A stretch of 64,000 nt of DNA from contig NZ_CP089588.1 of the NCBI RefSeq assembly GCF_021249345.1, positions 1,674,001-1,738,000 of the forward strand. The letters run 5' to 3'. Both the position numbers and the translations under genes were made by a program. Origin of the DNA: Halobacterium wangiae. GTDB taxonomy: Archaea > Halobacteriota > Halobacteria > Halobacteriales > Halobacteriaceae. This document shows positions 1 through 8,272 of the stretch, one piece after another. The notes beneath the pieces are model-generated. The model did not search any database, was not told the origin of the DNA, and worked only from the letters and a program-made list of their open reading frames with translations. Within the stretch, counting starts at the first letter, position 1; every line of letters starts with the position of its first letter.

Positions 1-934
1 CAGGTGCTCCCTGCTCGGACACGATTACGGCGAGTCGTTCGTCGAGCGGGACCGCGAGGAGCGGGGCAACGAGGTGGTCGTCACGGAGCGCGAACTGCGT
101 GAGTGCGCGCGCTGCGGCGCGGAGAACGTCACGACCGAGAACACCGAGGTACGGACCCTCCAACCCGAACGCTCCACCGACGCGGACACCAGCCAGTCGA
201 GCGACCCCGACCCGACACCGTCCGAACAGACGCCGCCGGAACCGACCGAACCGACGACGGACGCGCCGGGCGAGGAGTTCACGTCGCCGACCGACGCCAT
301 CGAGCAGGCCGAGACGGGCCCCGTGACCACCCCCGACGAAGTCGAGGGCGACGACGCAGTCATCCTGGAAGCGGATGCCGACGACACCGACCCGCGCAGC
401 GAGCAGTGGGACGAACCGGCCGACCCCGCTGACGCCGACGCGGTCCCGGAGCCGAGCCCCGACCCCGCCGACGAGGACGTGGAGTTCGTCGAGTCCAGCC
501 CCAGCGAGGTCGACGACGACCCGGCCACCCAGCCCGACCCCGAACCGGACCACCAGCCCGCGACGGACGCGGGTGCGGGAACGGCTGCCGCCGACGCGGG
601 CACGACGAGCCAGTCCGCGGGACCGGCCGAGCGTGCCCGCGGCGAGTGGCCCGAACCGGAGGGCGAGGACGTGGGGTTCGACGCCGGGACGGCCGCCGAG
701 ACGGAGCAGACGGCGGAGTTCCAGTTCGGCGACGAGGACGACGAGGAGGAGTTCGTGGCGACCGACACCGGGTTCACGAGCGCGGGCCCCATCGACCAGT
801 CGGACGCCGACGACCTGGACTTCGCGCTGTTCTGCCCGGAGTGTGGTTTCGAGCGGTACGCGGCGGGGTCGAGCCTGCGCGCCGGGGACATTTGCCCGGA
901 GTGCAAGCGCGGCTATCTCGCCGAGGAGCGCTGA
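1..934 (+). CDS. Haloarchaeal zinc-ribbon protein with long acidic linker (DUF7093-like), 5' end missing
   Basis: The frame is open from base 2, so the start lies before the window. The visible N-terminus holds a Cys in RCSLLGHDYG and a CARCG pair. About 190 residues rich in Asp, Glu, Pro and Thr follow, very probably disordered. The C-terminus has a classic ribbon with two CPEC motifs (CPECGFE and CPECKRG) near the stop. Such paired metal-binding ends around an acidic spacer are typical of a conserved haloarchaeal family of unknown role. No enzyme motif is seen. A role in nucleic acid or protein binding is only inferred from the ribbons. Confidence 0.75.
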   Translation, partial: RCSLLGHDYGESFVERDREERGNEVVVTERELRECARCGAENVTTENTEVRTLQPERSTDADTSQSSDPDPTPSEQTPPEPTEPTTDAPGEEFTSPTDAIEQAETGPVTTPDEVEGDDAVILEADADDTDPRSEQWDEPADPADADAVPEPSPDPADEDVEFVESSPSEVDDDPATQPDPEPDHQPATDAGAGTAAADAGTTSQSAGPAERARGEWPEPEGEDVGFDAGTAAETEQTAEFQFGDEDDEEEFVATDTGFTSAGPIDQSDADDLDFALFCPECGFERYAAGSSLRAGDICPECKRGYLAEER

Positions 935-971
935 CGAAGGGATTAAACCCCTCGCTGTCTTTTTCGCGTCC

Positions 972-1367
972 ATGAAGGAGTACAAGATGCGGAGAGGGGA
1001 GTACCTCGAAGAGCGAATGCCCGACCTCGAAGCCGAAATCGAGGAGTTCTTCGGTCCGATCACGACCACCGAGGAGTACAAGGGCAGCGACCTCTACGTC
1101 GTCGAGGACCCCAAGAACCCCGTCTTCGAGCGCGTCGTCGCCGGCGCGGTCGAGTACTCCGGGAAGAAGGACAAACTCGGCGTGGACTTCGAGGAGCGTC
1201 CCGCCGAGGACGTCATCGCCGAGGGGAACGCCGACGCCGCCGCGGACGCCGTCGACGCGAAGAACGACTTCCTCTACGACGCGACCGGCCGCGACGCGAA
1301 GTCCCGCCGCGACTCAATGAAGCGCTCCGTCGAGGACGAGGCGGAGAAGCCCGACAACGTCTCGTAG
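972..1367 (+). CDS. DUF5611-type conserved haloarchaeal protein
   Basis: A 131-residue acidic protein starting MKEYKMRRGEYLEERMPD. The start is supported by a TATA-like GATTAAACC at 939-947, about 27 bases before the ATG, which predicts a leaderless transcript. The N-terminal 75 residues look like one compact alpha/beta domain (ITTTEEYKGSDLYVVEDP). The C-terminus is charged and helical. I recognise the family as DUF5611, found in nearly all haloarchaea, but its function is unknown. It lies 37 bases after the zinc-ribbon gene in the same direction. Confidence 0.8.
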   Translation: MKEYKMRRGEYLEERMPDLEAEIEEFFGPITTTEEYKGSDLYVVEDPKNPVFERVVAGAVEYSGKKDKLGVDFEERPAEDVIAEGNADAAADAVDAKNDFLYDATGRDAKSRRDSMKRSVEDEAEKPDNVS

Positions 1368-1440
1368 CCGGTCGACACGAGAGCGTACTGCTTCTGTGAA
1401 CGTCCGCGGAGAACTGTGCAGCGACGGCCGGGTGGAGCGG

Positions 1441-1797
1441 TCAGTGGCGGTTGAGCTTCGACCGGCTGATGGCGATGCCGTTCGGCGTGACGATGAGCTG
1501 GTCGTCGCCCTTCTGGACGATGTCGCCGCCGACCTCCTGGGCGACCTGCCGGAGTTCGTCGACGACGTGTTCGACGGTGCGGTCCTCCGTGCGCAGTCGC
1601 GTGATGTCCGCGATGACCATGTCGCCGTCGTAGACGGCGTCCTTGATGGCGATGACGTCCTCCTGGCCGTCGATCTCCGCGACGTGTACTTTCACACCGA
1701 CTTCGCTCGCGTCCGTGTCGAAGTCGTCGATGTCCAGTTCGACGTAATCCTCGGTGGAACTCCCGCTCCCGCCGAGAATCTTCTCCATGAAGCCCAT
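1441..1797 (-). CDS. sepF: Cell division protein SepF
   Basis: Archaeal SepF anchors the FtsZ ring to the membrane. The protein has 118 residues, a normal length for haloarchaea. It begins with a short amphipathic N-terminus (MGFMEKILGG) that would bind the membrane. An acidic linker (YVELDIDDFD) follows, and then the SepF fold (DVIAIKDAVYDGDMVIADIT, ending in VTPNGIAISRSKL). It is the last gene of the minus-strand group with the rhodanese, TusA and YeeE genes, but the 68-base gap and a TATA-like stretch near 1828 suggest its own promoter. Confidence 0.9.
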   Translation of the reverse strand: MGFMEKILGGSGSSTEDYVELDIDDFDTDASEVGVKVHVAEIDGQEDVIAIKDAVYDGDMVIADITRLRTEDRTVEHVVDELRQVAQEVGGDIVQKGDDQLIVTPNGIAISRSKLNRH

Positions 1798-1865
1798 AGA
1801 CGTATGACCCGCCCGCCGCCCGCATAGTTCTTGCGTCAGACGCGCCCGAGTCGTGGCGGGTCGGG

Positions 1866-2195
1866 CTAGTCCGCTCCGCCGAGCGAGTCGTCGTCCACCC
1901 AGGCTTCGTAGCCGCCCTCCATGCTGGCGACCGTCTCCGCGTCCCCGTACTCGGCGACGAACCGGGCGGCCTGCACGGACGTCTCGCCGACGTAACAGTA
2001 GACGACGACCTTGTCGTTCCAGTCCCGCTCGACGACCACGTCCTCCAGCTCCTCGATGGTGAGGTGGTCGGCGCCGGGGAGGTGGTCGTCGACGTACGCG
2101 TCCGTGTCCCGGATGTCGACGAGGTCGAAGTCGTCCCCGGCAGCGATGCGCTCGCGTACCGTCTCTGGGGGGACGGTGTCGACGTCCTCGGTCAT
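1866..2195 (-). CDS. Rhodanese-like sulfurtransferase
   Basis: A single-domain rhodanese of 109 residues. It has the substrate-channel motif LVDIRDTDAYVDDHLPGA and an active-site loop VVYCYVGETS whose Cys would carry the persulfide. The start overlaps the end of the TusA-like gene by four bases (2192-2195), so the two are translated together. With the YeeE transporter upstream, the likely role is to pass sulfane sulfur to or from the TusA-type carrier in the cytoplasm. That pathway is inferred from gene order. The family assignment is clear. Confidence 0.88.
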   Translation of the reverse strand: MTEDVDTVPPETVRERIAAGDDFDLVDIRDTDAYVDDHLPGADHLTIEELEDVVVERDWNDKVVVYCYVGETSVQAARFVAEYGDAETVASMEGGYEAWVDDDSLGGAD

Positions 2196-2485
2196 TGTTT
2201 CCGGAGGTAGATGCGGTACGTCCCGTCATCGCTCCGCCAGACGCGGGCGGTGGCGTCGTCGCCGACGGCTCTCGGCACGTTCTCCGTGCAGGGGACGTGG
2301 TCGGTCTCCTGGACGAGCAGTTCGCCCGCGTCCAGCGACTGGAGCCCCTTCTGGGCCTCGACCTGCGGGTACGGACAGACCTCGCCCATCATGTCCTGCA
2401 CTTCGTCGGCTTCCGACAGCAGGCTGTCGGCTTCTTCGTCGGACAGTTCCTCGGGTGCGTCGGTGACGTCGTCGATTGATGGCAT
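2192..2485 (-). CDS. TusA-like sulfur carrier protein
   Basis: A 97-residue protein with the TusA hallmark CPYP in the first half (EVCPYPQVEAQKGLQSL), whose Cys would hold a persulfide. A second Cys lies in DHVPCTENVPRAV, where TusA folds have a strand-loop. An acidic helical N-terminal extension of about 30 residues (DAPEELSDEEADSLLSEADE) goes beyond bacterial TusA. The gene sits between the YeeE/YedE transporter and the rhodanese, which supports a relay of imported sulfur. It may serve tRNA thiolation or other thiolation, but the acceptor cannot be read from the sequence. Confidence 0.85.
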   Translation of the reverse strand: MPSIDDVTDAPEELSDEEADSLLSEADEVQDMMGEVCPYPQVEAQKGLQSLDAGELLVQETDHVPCTENVPRAVGDDATARVWRSDDGTYRIYLRKQ

Positions 2486-2516
2486 GGTGAGTGTGTGGAG
2501 TCGGTTCGTTCGCGAT

Positions 2517-3686
2517 TCAGATGGCGCAGCCGACGTCGCGGTATATCCAGTGGGTCATCACGTAGACGCCGGCGACGATGCCGACGGCCGCGACGAACGA
2601 GTGGACCGAGAGCTCGGCGATGCCCGAGTAGATGTTCCCGATGTTGCAGCCGGGGGCGAGCCGCGAGCCCGCCCCCATCATGAGCCCGCCGACGACGGCG
2701 TTCGGGAGTCGCCGGCGCTTAGGCACGCGCAACGAGAAGTCCCCGCTCCAGAGCGCGGCGAGTCCGGCGCCGACGATGACGAATCCGATCATCAGCATGT
2801 CGACGGTGACGCCGACGCCCTCGCCGCGGAACAGGATGGCTCCCCAGTACTCGTATCCTCCGGCGTCGACGCCGACCTGTTCGAGCAGGTAGCCCGTCCA
2901 GCGCGCCTCCGGACCGGTGACGCCGACGATGGACACCTGCGTGAACCAGAGGACGGCGACTGCGGTGATGCCGAGTGCGGCGGTCCGCGGGTCCCACGGC
3001 CGCTTGCTGGACGCGACGGGCGTCCGCCACGCACGCACCAGTCCGCGGGCGTACGAACGGGTGCCGCGGCCGAACTGTCGGAGACCGACGACCGGTGCGA
3101 GCAGGCCCGATAGCTCGACCGACGCGACAGTCGCCCGCTCGCCCGGGTCGCTGCTCGTCTTCGCCCGGCCGATGACCGTAGCGTAGACGAGCGTGACGCC
3201 GGCAGCGACCAGCAGCGCCAGCAGTCCGGCCGGCACCGGCGAGACGCTGAAGAGACTCACGCCCTCGCCGAACGTCAGCGGCTGGAAGTACGTCGACTGG
3301 AGCGTCGGGAACGCGACCGTGAACACGGCGTAGCCGACGCCCATGAACAACAGCGTGAGCCAGAACTGGAGGTATCCCTCTCCGGCCCGGTAGAGCGTAC
3401 CGCTCGCACAGCCGCCGGCGTACGTCATCCCGATACCGAAGACGAATCCACCGAGGAGCCCGGTCAGTCCCCAGCCGGGAGTCCAGAACCCCTGGTAGTA
3501 GCCCAGTTGGTAGGCAGTGCCCCAGAACACCATTGTGAGCAGCGTCGCCGCGATGACCCCCTTCGTCACCCGGGAGTCCTTGTACGCGAAGAGGTCCCGG
3601 AAGGCGTTCACGAAGCAGAACCGCCCCTTCTGCAGGAACACCCCGAGTCCGAGTCCGACGGCCGCTGCGATCAGTAGACTGTTCAC
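2517..3686 (-). CDS. YeeE/YedE family sulfur (thiosulfate) transporter
   Basis: Integral membrane protein of about 389 residues with two YeeE repeats. The conserved Cys motifs are in YAGGCASGTLYRAGEG and LAPGCNIGNIYSG, and KGRFCFVNAFRD lies near the N-terminus. Family members such as TsuA import thiosulfate through a line of cysteines. I chose the GTG at 3686 (NSLLIAAAVGLGLG follows). A TATA-like GGTTAACC at 3713-3720 sits about 30 bases before it, and an ATG at 3761 would lie upstream of that promoter. The gene begins an operon with the TusA-like and rhodanese genes. Confidence 0.87.
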   Translation of the reverse strand: MNSLLIAAAVGLGLGVFLQKGRFCFVNAFRDLFAYKDSRVTKGVIAATLLTMVFWGTAYQLGYYQGFWTPGWGLTGLLGGFVFGIGMTYAGGCASGTLYRAGEGYLQFWLTLLFMGVGYAVFTVAFPTLQSTYFQPLTFGEGVSLFSVSPVPAGLLALLVAAGVTLVYATVIGRAKTSSDPGERATVASVELSGLLAPVVGLRQFGRGTRSYARGLVRAWRTPVASSKRPWDPRTAALGITAVAVLWFTQVSIVGVTGPEARWTGYLLEQVGVDAGGYEYWGAILFRGEGVGVTVDMLMIGFVIVGAGLAALWSGDFSLRVPKRRRLPNAVVGGLMMGAGSRLAPGCNIGNIYSGIAELSVHSFVAAVGIVAGVYVMTHWIYRDVGCAI

Positions 3687-3976
3687 TGTAGTACCGTCAA
3701 CACTCTCGTGACGGTTAACCGGTCTCGAAGGGGGAAGCACTGCCCACGTGTGTGACGCCACGAATCCCCTCGTTACCCGCTAGACGGGCGACGCTCCCGT
3801 TCTCCGGGCGAGTACCAGCTCCGCAACGGTATCTCGAACACCGGCAAGAATGGCGGCGTTCCGGTGTTCCACTCCTCGTAGCGGGGTGCCCCAGCGCGCC
3901 TCTGCGGCACCGCGACCCTCGATATCCATGCTCCGGAGCAGTGGTCCTTATCTCCCCGGAGCGGCTCGGTTTGGCC

Positions 3977-4705
3977 GTGACCTTCAGCATCTGCGTCCGC
4001 GAACCGTACGAGGACGAGGCGGGCGACCAGCAGTACCGCTTCGGTGTCGCGGTGACCACCCGCCTCCCTGGCGTCGGCGTCCCGTGCCCGCACGTCAACG
4101 AGTACGGCGCCGTGTCGACACAGAGCCTCACGAACGTCGACCTCGGTCGCAGAGGCGTCGCGTACCTCGCCGACGGTCTCGCTATCGAGGACGCGCTCCA
4201 GGCGCTGTTGAACGCCGACGACGGGAGCGCGGACCGACAGCTCCACGGCGTCTCCCGCGAGGGGTCGTTCACGTTCTCCGGCGAGGGGTGCAACGACTGG
4301 TACGGCGAGACGAGCGGCGAGAACTACACCGTCGCGGGCAACCTCCTCACGGGCGAGGCCGTCGTCGAGCGCACCGCCGAGCAGTACGAGGACGCCGCGT
4401 TCGGGGACGCGCCGCTCGCGAAGCGACTCATCGACGCGCTCGGCGCGGGGCAGGCCGCCGGCGGCGACAAGCGCGAGGACCTCACCGTCCAGAGCGCCGC
4501 CGTGAAGGTCGTCGACACCGCTGACGACGACCGCCCGTACTACGACGACCTGCGCGTCGACGCGACCGAGGACCCCATCGTCGACCTGCGCGAGACGTTC
4601 CGGCTGGCCAAGCAGGGCTACGAGGACGCGCTCGAACGCTACGAGGACGAGATGGACGACGAGAACGAGGCGGGCGAGGAGGCGGTGAGCGAGGACGGCG
4701 AGTAA
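3977..4705 (+). CDS. DUF1028 family protein (Ntn-hydrolase-like fold)
   Basis: The GTG at 3977 gives the family start MTFSICVREP. CTTATC at 3947-3952 is placed 27 bases upstream, which supports this leaderless start over longer in-frame options. About 242 residues long. The DUF1028 core is seen as RFGVAVTTRLPGVGVPCPHVN, then QSLTNVDLGRRG and FTFSGEGCNDW. Members resemble Ntn hydrolases, but their substrate is not settled. An acidic tail ends the protein. The stop codon directly abuts the stop of the converging PUA-domain gene, with no base between them. Confidence 0.82.
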   Translation: MTFSICVREPYEDEAGDQQYRFGVAVTTRLPGVGVPCPHVNEYGAVSTQSLTNVDLGRRGVAYLADGLAIEDALQALLNADDGSADRQLHGVSREGSFTFSGEGCNDWYGETSGENYTVAGNLLTGEAVVERTAEQYEDAAFGDAPLAKRLIDALGAGQAAGGDKREDLTVQSAAVKVVDTADDDRPYYDDLRVDATEDPIVDLRETFRLAKQGYEDALERYEDEMDDENEAGEEAVSEDGE

Positions 4706-5185
4706 CTAGACGGAGAACTCGTACAGTTCGTCGCCGACGTGGTGGAGACTCTCGACGACCTTCCCCGACGAGCCGACCATGTCGTCGCCGCTCGTGAGTG
4801 CGCGCCCGATGGCGAGCGCCTTCCCGTGGGACTCCTCCTGGATCACGACGAGGTCGCCGGACTCGATGTCGTCGTCGGCCTCGGTGATGCCGGGTCGCAT
4901 CACGTCCGCGCCGTCGCTCACGAACGAGATGGCGCCCGCGTCGACGGTGACCACGCCCGTCGTCGGCGCCGTCGCGTTCGCGCCGCGGACGGTGACGAAC
5001 GGTTCGCCCTCCGGGTACCAGACGAGCGGGTCGCCGTCGACGAGCACGACGTCGAACGGTTCGTCGGTGAGTTCGACGAGTTCGAAGGAGTCTGCGTCGA
5101 GTTCGACGTCTAGTCCCTCCCGGAGCGCGTCGGCGATGGCGCCGATTTCGTCGCTCCGCAGGTGGTGTCGAGAGGACACGTTCAT
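4706..5185 (-). CDS. PUA-domain RNA-binding protein (MCT-1/Tma20-like)
   Basis: A 159-residue protein. The N-terminal half (SSRHHLRSDEIGAIADAL) resembles the pre-PUA part of MCT-1-like proteins. The C-terminal half is a PUA domain (VTVDAGAISFVSDGADVMRPGI, then GDLVVIQEESHGKALAIGRA). PUA domains bind structured RNA. The relatives act in translation or tRNA modification, so either role is possible here. The promoter TTTTAAGCG at about 5207-5216 lies 26 bases before the ATG, so the message is probably leaderless. Confidence 0.85.
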   Translation of the reverse strand: MNVSSRHHLRSDEIGAIADALREGLDVELDADSFELVELTDEPFDVVLVDGDPLVWYPEGEPFVTVRGANATAPTTGVVTVDAGAISFVSDGADVMRPGITEADDDIESGDLVVIQEESHGKALAIGRALTSGDDMVGSSGKVVESLHHVGDELYEFSV

Positions 5186-5265
5186 ACCGTCAGTGCGTCG
5201 CCTCGACGCTTAAAACACCCGCTCCGACCCAACCGCTAAGTGAACCGACGGCGAAGCTCTAGGCG

Positions 5266-5541
5266 ATGTGGGGGTCCGAGAACGACCCGGTGACCTGTAT
5301 CTCGTGTGGCGTCTCCGTCGAGCGCAGCAACGCCCGAGAGTACGACAAGCACGGGGACCGCTGGGACCGCGAGGGCAAGGAGTTCGAGTACCTCTGCAAG
5401 CCGTGCTTCCGCGGCCTCACGAAACACGCGCGGATCGGACTCGAGGACGCTCTCGAGGACGCGGGGGCGGGCCGGGTCACCGACGAGGAGTTCGTCGCGC
5501 GGTTCCTCGCCGACTGCGAGGAACACCCCGGCAGAGAGTGA
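5266..5541 (+). CDS. Small zinc-finger protein, conserved in haloarchaea
   Basis: A 91-residue protein with two CxxC-type pairs, CISCGVSVERS near residue 11 and YLCKPCFRGL near residue 46, which would form one zinc site. The C-terminal half is helical and acidic (LEDALEDAGAGRVTDEEFVARFL). The spacing fits a haloarchaeal DUF7562-like family, though I hold that name loosely. A TATA-like CGCTAAGTG lies about 30 bases before the ATG. No enzyme function is visible. It is 40 bases upstream of the RNase R-type gene in the same direction. Confidence 0.75.
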   Translation: MWGSENDPVTCISCGVSVERSNAREYDKHGDRWDREGKEFEYLCKPCFRGLTKHARIGLEDALEDAGAGRVTDEEFVARFLADCEEHPGRE

Positions 5542-5581
5542 CGGCGATACGACTAACTAGGGGAGTCGGTTACTGGGAGGT

Positions 5582-6880
5582 ATGTCGAACGACGCAGAGG
5601 CGGCGCCGGGAACCGCCGAAGCCCAGGGTCCCGTCGAAATCTCGCCCGAACTCGACCGCCAGATAGCGAACAAACGCGAGGACCTCTTCGAGAAGTTCGA
5701 GCTCCACGACGAGTTCCCGCCCGAGGTCCTCGAGGAGGCCGAGGCCCGCACCGAGGGCGTCCAGGAGGAGATCCAGGACGAGATCGAGGACCGTGCGGAC
5801 ATGCGTCGTCTCCCCACGTGGACGACCGACCCCGTGGACGCCCAGGACTTCGACGACGCGGTCAGCGTAATGGAACGCGACCACGAGTACGTCGTCTGGG
5901 TCCACATCGCGGACGTCACCCACTACGTCCACCCCGAGTCGGCGATGTGGGACGCGGCCGTCGACCGCGGGAACACCATCTACCTCCCCGCCTACACCGT
6001 CCACATGCTCCCGCCGGTGCTCGCGGAGACGGTCTGCTCGCTGGTCCCCCAGGAGGACCGCCTCGCCCACACCGTCGAGATGCACCTCGACAAGGACGAC
6101 CTCTCCTACCGGAACATCGAGATCTACAAGTCCGTCATCCACTCGAACGAACGGCTCACGTACACGCAGACCGAGGACCGCCTCGACGAACCGGACGCGC
6201 CGCTGCACGAGGAGATATCGCTGCTGTACGAACTCGCCGACCAGATGCACGAACAGCGCAAGGAGGAGGGGAGCCTCGTCCTCAATCCCCGCCGTGACCG
6301 CGCGCACACCATCATCGAGGAGTGCATGCTGAAGGCGAACAAGGCAGTCACGCACGAACTCATGTGGGACCGGGGCGTCGAGGCCGTCTACCGCGTCCAC
6401 CCCCAGCCGTCGCCCAACGAGTGGGACGACGCGCTCCGCGAGATCCAGGAGCTCGACGGCGTCTCCATCCCCGGGGACTCCTGGGACGACCCCCGGAAGG
6501 CGGTCAACGCCACCCTCGAGCAGGCGCCCGAACGCCAGCTCGGGAAGATCCAGTGGGCGGTGATGAAGGTGATGCCCCGCGCGAAGTACATGAACGACCC
6601 GTTCGGCGGCCACCACGCGCTCAACTTCGAGATCTACGGCCACTTCACCAGCCCCATCCGCCGGATGAGCGACCTCGTCAACCACTGGATCGTCTACCAG
6701 AACGACGTCCCCGAGAACCTCGTCGAACTGTGCGACCACGCCAGCGACAAGCAGAAGGCCGCCGAGTCCGCCGAACGCGAGTACCGGAACTTCCTCCAGG
6801 AGGTCGGTCTCGACCCCGACGCGGTCAACAACCGCGGCCTCAGCGTGGTCGAGGACGAAGAGGCAGCGGACGCGGCGTAA
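5582..6880 (+). CDS. rnr: RNB-domain 3'-5' exoribonuclease (RNase R type)
   Basis: A compact RNase II/R family nuclease of 432 residues that degrades RNA from the 3' end. The catalytic metal-binding Asp cluster is visible in TTDPVDAQDFDDAVSV near residue 80-95. VVWVHIADVTHYV and the C-terminal FTSPIRRMSDLVNHW are RNB signatures. Bacterial RNase R carries cold-shock and S1 domains, and both are missing here, as is usual for haloarchaeal forms. A GGGAGGT sits just before the ATG at 5582. It is one of the few candidate processive exonucleases for haloarchaea, which lack the exosome. Confidence 0.92.
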   Translation: MSNDAEAAPGTAEAQGPVEISPELDRQIANKREDLFEKFELHDEFPPEVLEEAEARTEGVQEEIQDEIEDRADMRRLPTWTTDPVDAQDFDDAVSVMERDHEYVVWVHIADVTHYVHPESAMWDAAVDRGNTIYLPAYTVHMLPPVLAETVCSLVPQEDRLAHTVEMHLDKDDLSYRNIEIYKSVIHSNERLTYTQTEDRLDEPDAPLHEEISLLYELADQMHEQRKEEGSLVLNPRRDRAHTIIEECMLKANKAVTHELMWDRGVEAVYRVHPQPSPNEWDDALREIQELDGVSIPGDSWDDPRKAVNATLEQAPERQLGKIQWAVMKVMPRAKYMNDPFGGHHALNFEIYGHFTSPIRRMSDLVNHWIVYQNDVPENLVELCDHASDKQKAAESAEREYRNFLQEVGLDPDAVNNRGLSVVEDEEAADAA

Positions 6881-6889
6881 CCGTCTCGG

Positions 6890-7966
6890 TCACCACGTGG
6901 TCGCGGGCGGTCGTTCGTCCGTCTGGAACGGCTTCGGGACGCCGTTCGTCCACAGCGAGTCACCGAGCCAGTAGCCGACGTGCCAGCCCGGTCGCTGGCG
7001 TGCCTCGCCACTCACCACGATGTGCACCTGCGTGTAGTACTCGGGGTCGGGGTCCTCGTCGACGTCCGGGCCGTCCCAGTACGCACACGACTCCTCGGGC
7101 CCGGTAGTCGGACAGTCCTCGACCGACTCGCGCAGCGAGACGACGACGTGGGCCTCCGCCGGGTCCTCGACCAGCTCGAACGACGGCGGCGGCGCCACTG
7201 TCCCCTTCGCGCCGCGCTCGTAGTACTCGAAGGCGTTCTGGAGGCGCGCCCCCTGGCTCGCGGAGAGGTCGCGGTCGGACTCGACGGCGACCCGGAGCGT
7301 CTCCGACGACCACGGGTACGTGCGGTCCTCGGCGTCGGTGACGTTCGCGGGCGCTCTCGCCGTCAGGTTCTTGGCCATCGCATCGCTCGGTCCCTCGCCG
7401 TGCCGGTAGCCCAGCGTGTGACCGAACTCGTGTTTCAGGATGGCGAGTGTCGTCTCCGGGGTGTGGCCCGCCCGCACCCGCACCGTCACCGTCTCGTTCG
7501 CCGTCTCGTTCCTGGAGAGGACCGGTGCACAGCCGAGCGCGACGCTGTCCTCGTGGACGCCACAGCCGTCGACGGTCCGGACGACTTGCACCCGAATCTC
7601 GGGGGAGTCGGTCTGGCTGACGAGCCGGAACTCGGGGTTGTACGGACTCCCCTGTCCGGTCTTGTCCTCCCAGTAGGAGAGTGTCTTCATCACCTCCGGG
7701 TGGATGTTCCGCTCCATCCCCGCCGGGTTCTCGACGACCACCTCCACCCGCTCGGTTCCCCACGGGTTGTCGTACTGGTTCCACGTCGGCTTGGCGGGGC
7801 TCTGGTTGTCGTACTGGTTCCACGTCGGCTTGGCGGGGCTCTGGTCGTCGTAGGGGACCTTCGGGGTCGGCGTGTCGACCGGTTCTGGCGACGCTGGCTC
7901 CGCCGTCAGACAGCCCGACGCGACGACGATCGCGACGAGGCTCAGAGCCAGCACGGGCCGTGACAT
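6890..7966 (-). CDS. Matrixin-like metalloprotease lipoprotein
   Basis: A 358-residue secreted protein. The signal sequence MSRPVLALSLVAIVVASGC ends in a lipobox with Cys19, so it is likely a lipid-anchored protein outside the cell. HEFGHTLGYRH at residues 179-189 is the full HExxHxxGxxH zinc motif of metzincins, backed by a downstream GEGPSDAM. Four Cys in two pairs flank the catalytic part. Residues about 43-68 are two perfect copies of a 13-residue unit (SPAKPTWNQYDNQ) just after the lipid anchor. Substrate unknown. It converges on the RNase R-type gene. Confidence 0.82.
   Translation of the reverse strand: MSRPVLALSLVAIVVASGCLTAEPASPEPVDTPTPKVPYDDQSPAKPTWNQYDNQSPAKPTWNQYDNPWGTERVEVVVENPAGMERNIHPEVMKTLSYWEDKTGQGSPYNPEFRLVSQTDSPEIRVQVVRTVDGCGVHEDSVALGCAPVLSRNETANETVTVRVRAGHTPETTLAILKHEFGHTLGYRHGEGPSDAMAKNLTARAPANVTDAEDRTYPWSSETLRVAVESDRDLSASQGARLQNAFEYYERGAKGTVAPPPSFELVEDPAEAHVVVSLRESVEDCPTTGPEESCAYWDGPDVDEDPDPEYYTQVHIVVSGEARQRPGWHVGYWLGDSLWTNGVPKPFQTDERPPATTW
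7765..7842 (-). repeat. Perfect 39-bp tandem repeat inside the lipoprotein gene
   Basis: Bases 7765-7803 and 7804-7842 are identical 39-base copies. Because 39 is a multiple of three, each adds 13 residues to the stalk next to the lipid anchor without shifting the frame. A partial third copy begins at 7843 and diverges after a few bases. The lack of any difference suggests a recent duplication. Confidence 0.95.
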
Positions 7967-8128
7967 CGTTCCACAAATCGACCGTGTCTCGTATTAACGT
8001 GTTGCTTGATAGACGTACTGCGGTCTCACAGGAACTGTACCCCGAGTCAGACGGACCGCTCGCTACGCTCGCGGTTGCGACTTCCAGGGCTTCAAATCCA
8101 CGCGCTCGCTGCGCGAGCGCTCAGCTCG

Positions 8129-8155
8129 CCATTTCTTCACTGCGTTCAGAAATGG
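8129..8155 (-). other. Hairpin overlapping the 3' end of tRNA-Ala
   Basis: CCATTTCT (8129-8136) and AGAAATGG (8148-8155) are perfect 8-base inverted arms with an 11-base loop. The right arm includes the last bases of the tRNA. It could shape 3' trimming or termination of the precursor. This is inference. The region from 8027 to 8128 further downstream holds GC-rich small palindromes and no gene that I can support. Confidence 0.5.
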
Positions 8156-8224
8156 ACTCGCTGGGATTTGAACCCAGGGCCTCTTCCTTGCGAAGGAAGC
8201 GATCTACCGCTGATCTACGAGCCC
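8153..8224 (-). tRNA. tRNA-Ala (anticodon CGC)
   Basis: On the minus strand the 72 bases form a full cloverleaf. The acceptor GGGCTCG pairs with CGAGTCC, with A as discriminator. The anticodon stem CTTCC/GGAAG encloses the loop TTCGCAA, giving anticodon CGC, and the T arm is CTGGG TTCAAAT CCCAG. No intron is present and CCA is not encoded. It lies 48 bases after rpsJ in the same direction, so it may be cut from the tuf-rpsJ transcript. Confidence 0.95.
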
Positions 8225-8272
8225 GATAAGTGGGGGAACGCGTGTGACGCGCCGTCGGTTCGAGGAACGGCG

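Noticed and set aside
3687-3761. Longer N-terminus of the YeeE/YedE protein starting at 3761
   Set aside because: The extra residues are not membrane-like and the frame crosses the likely TATA element at 3713-3720.
5570-6739. A 389-codon frame opposite the RNase R-type gene
   Set aside because: The plus-strand frame has all RNB motifs. The minus frame is rich in Val/Asp/Arg and without motifs.
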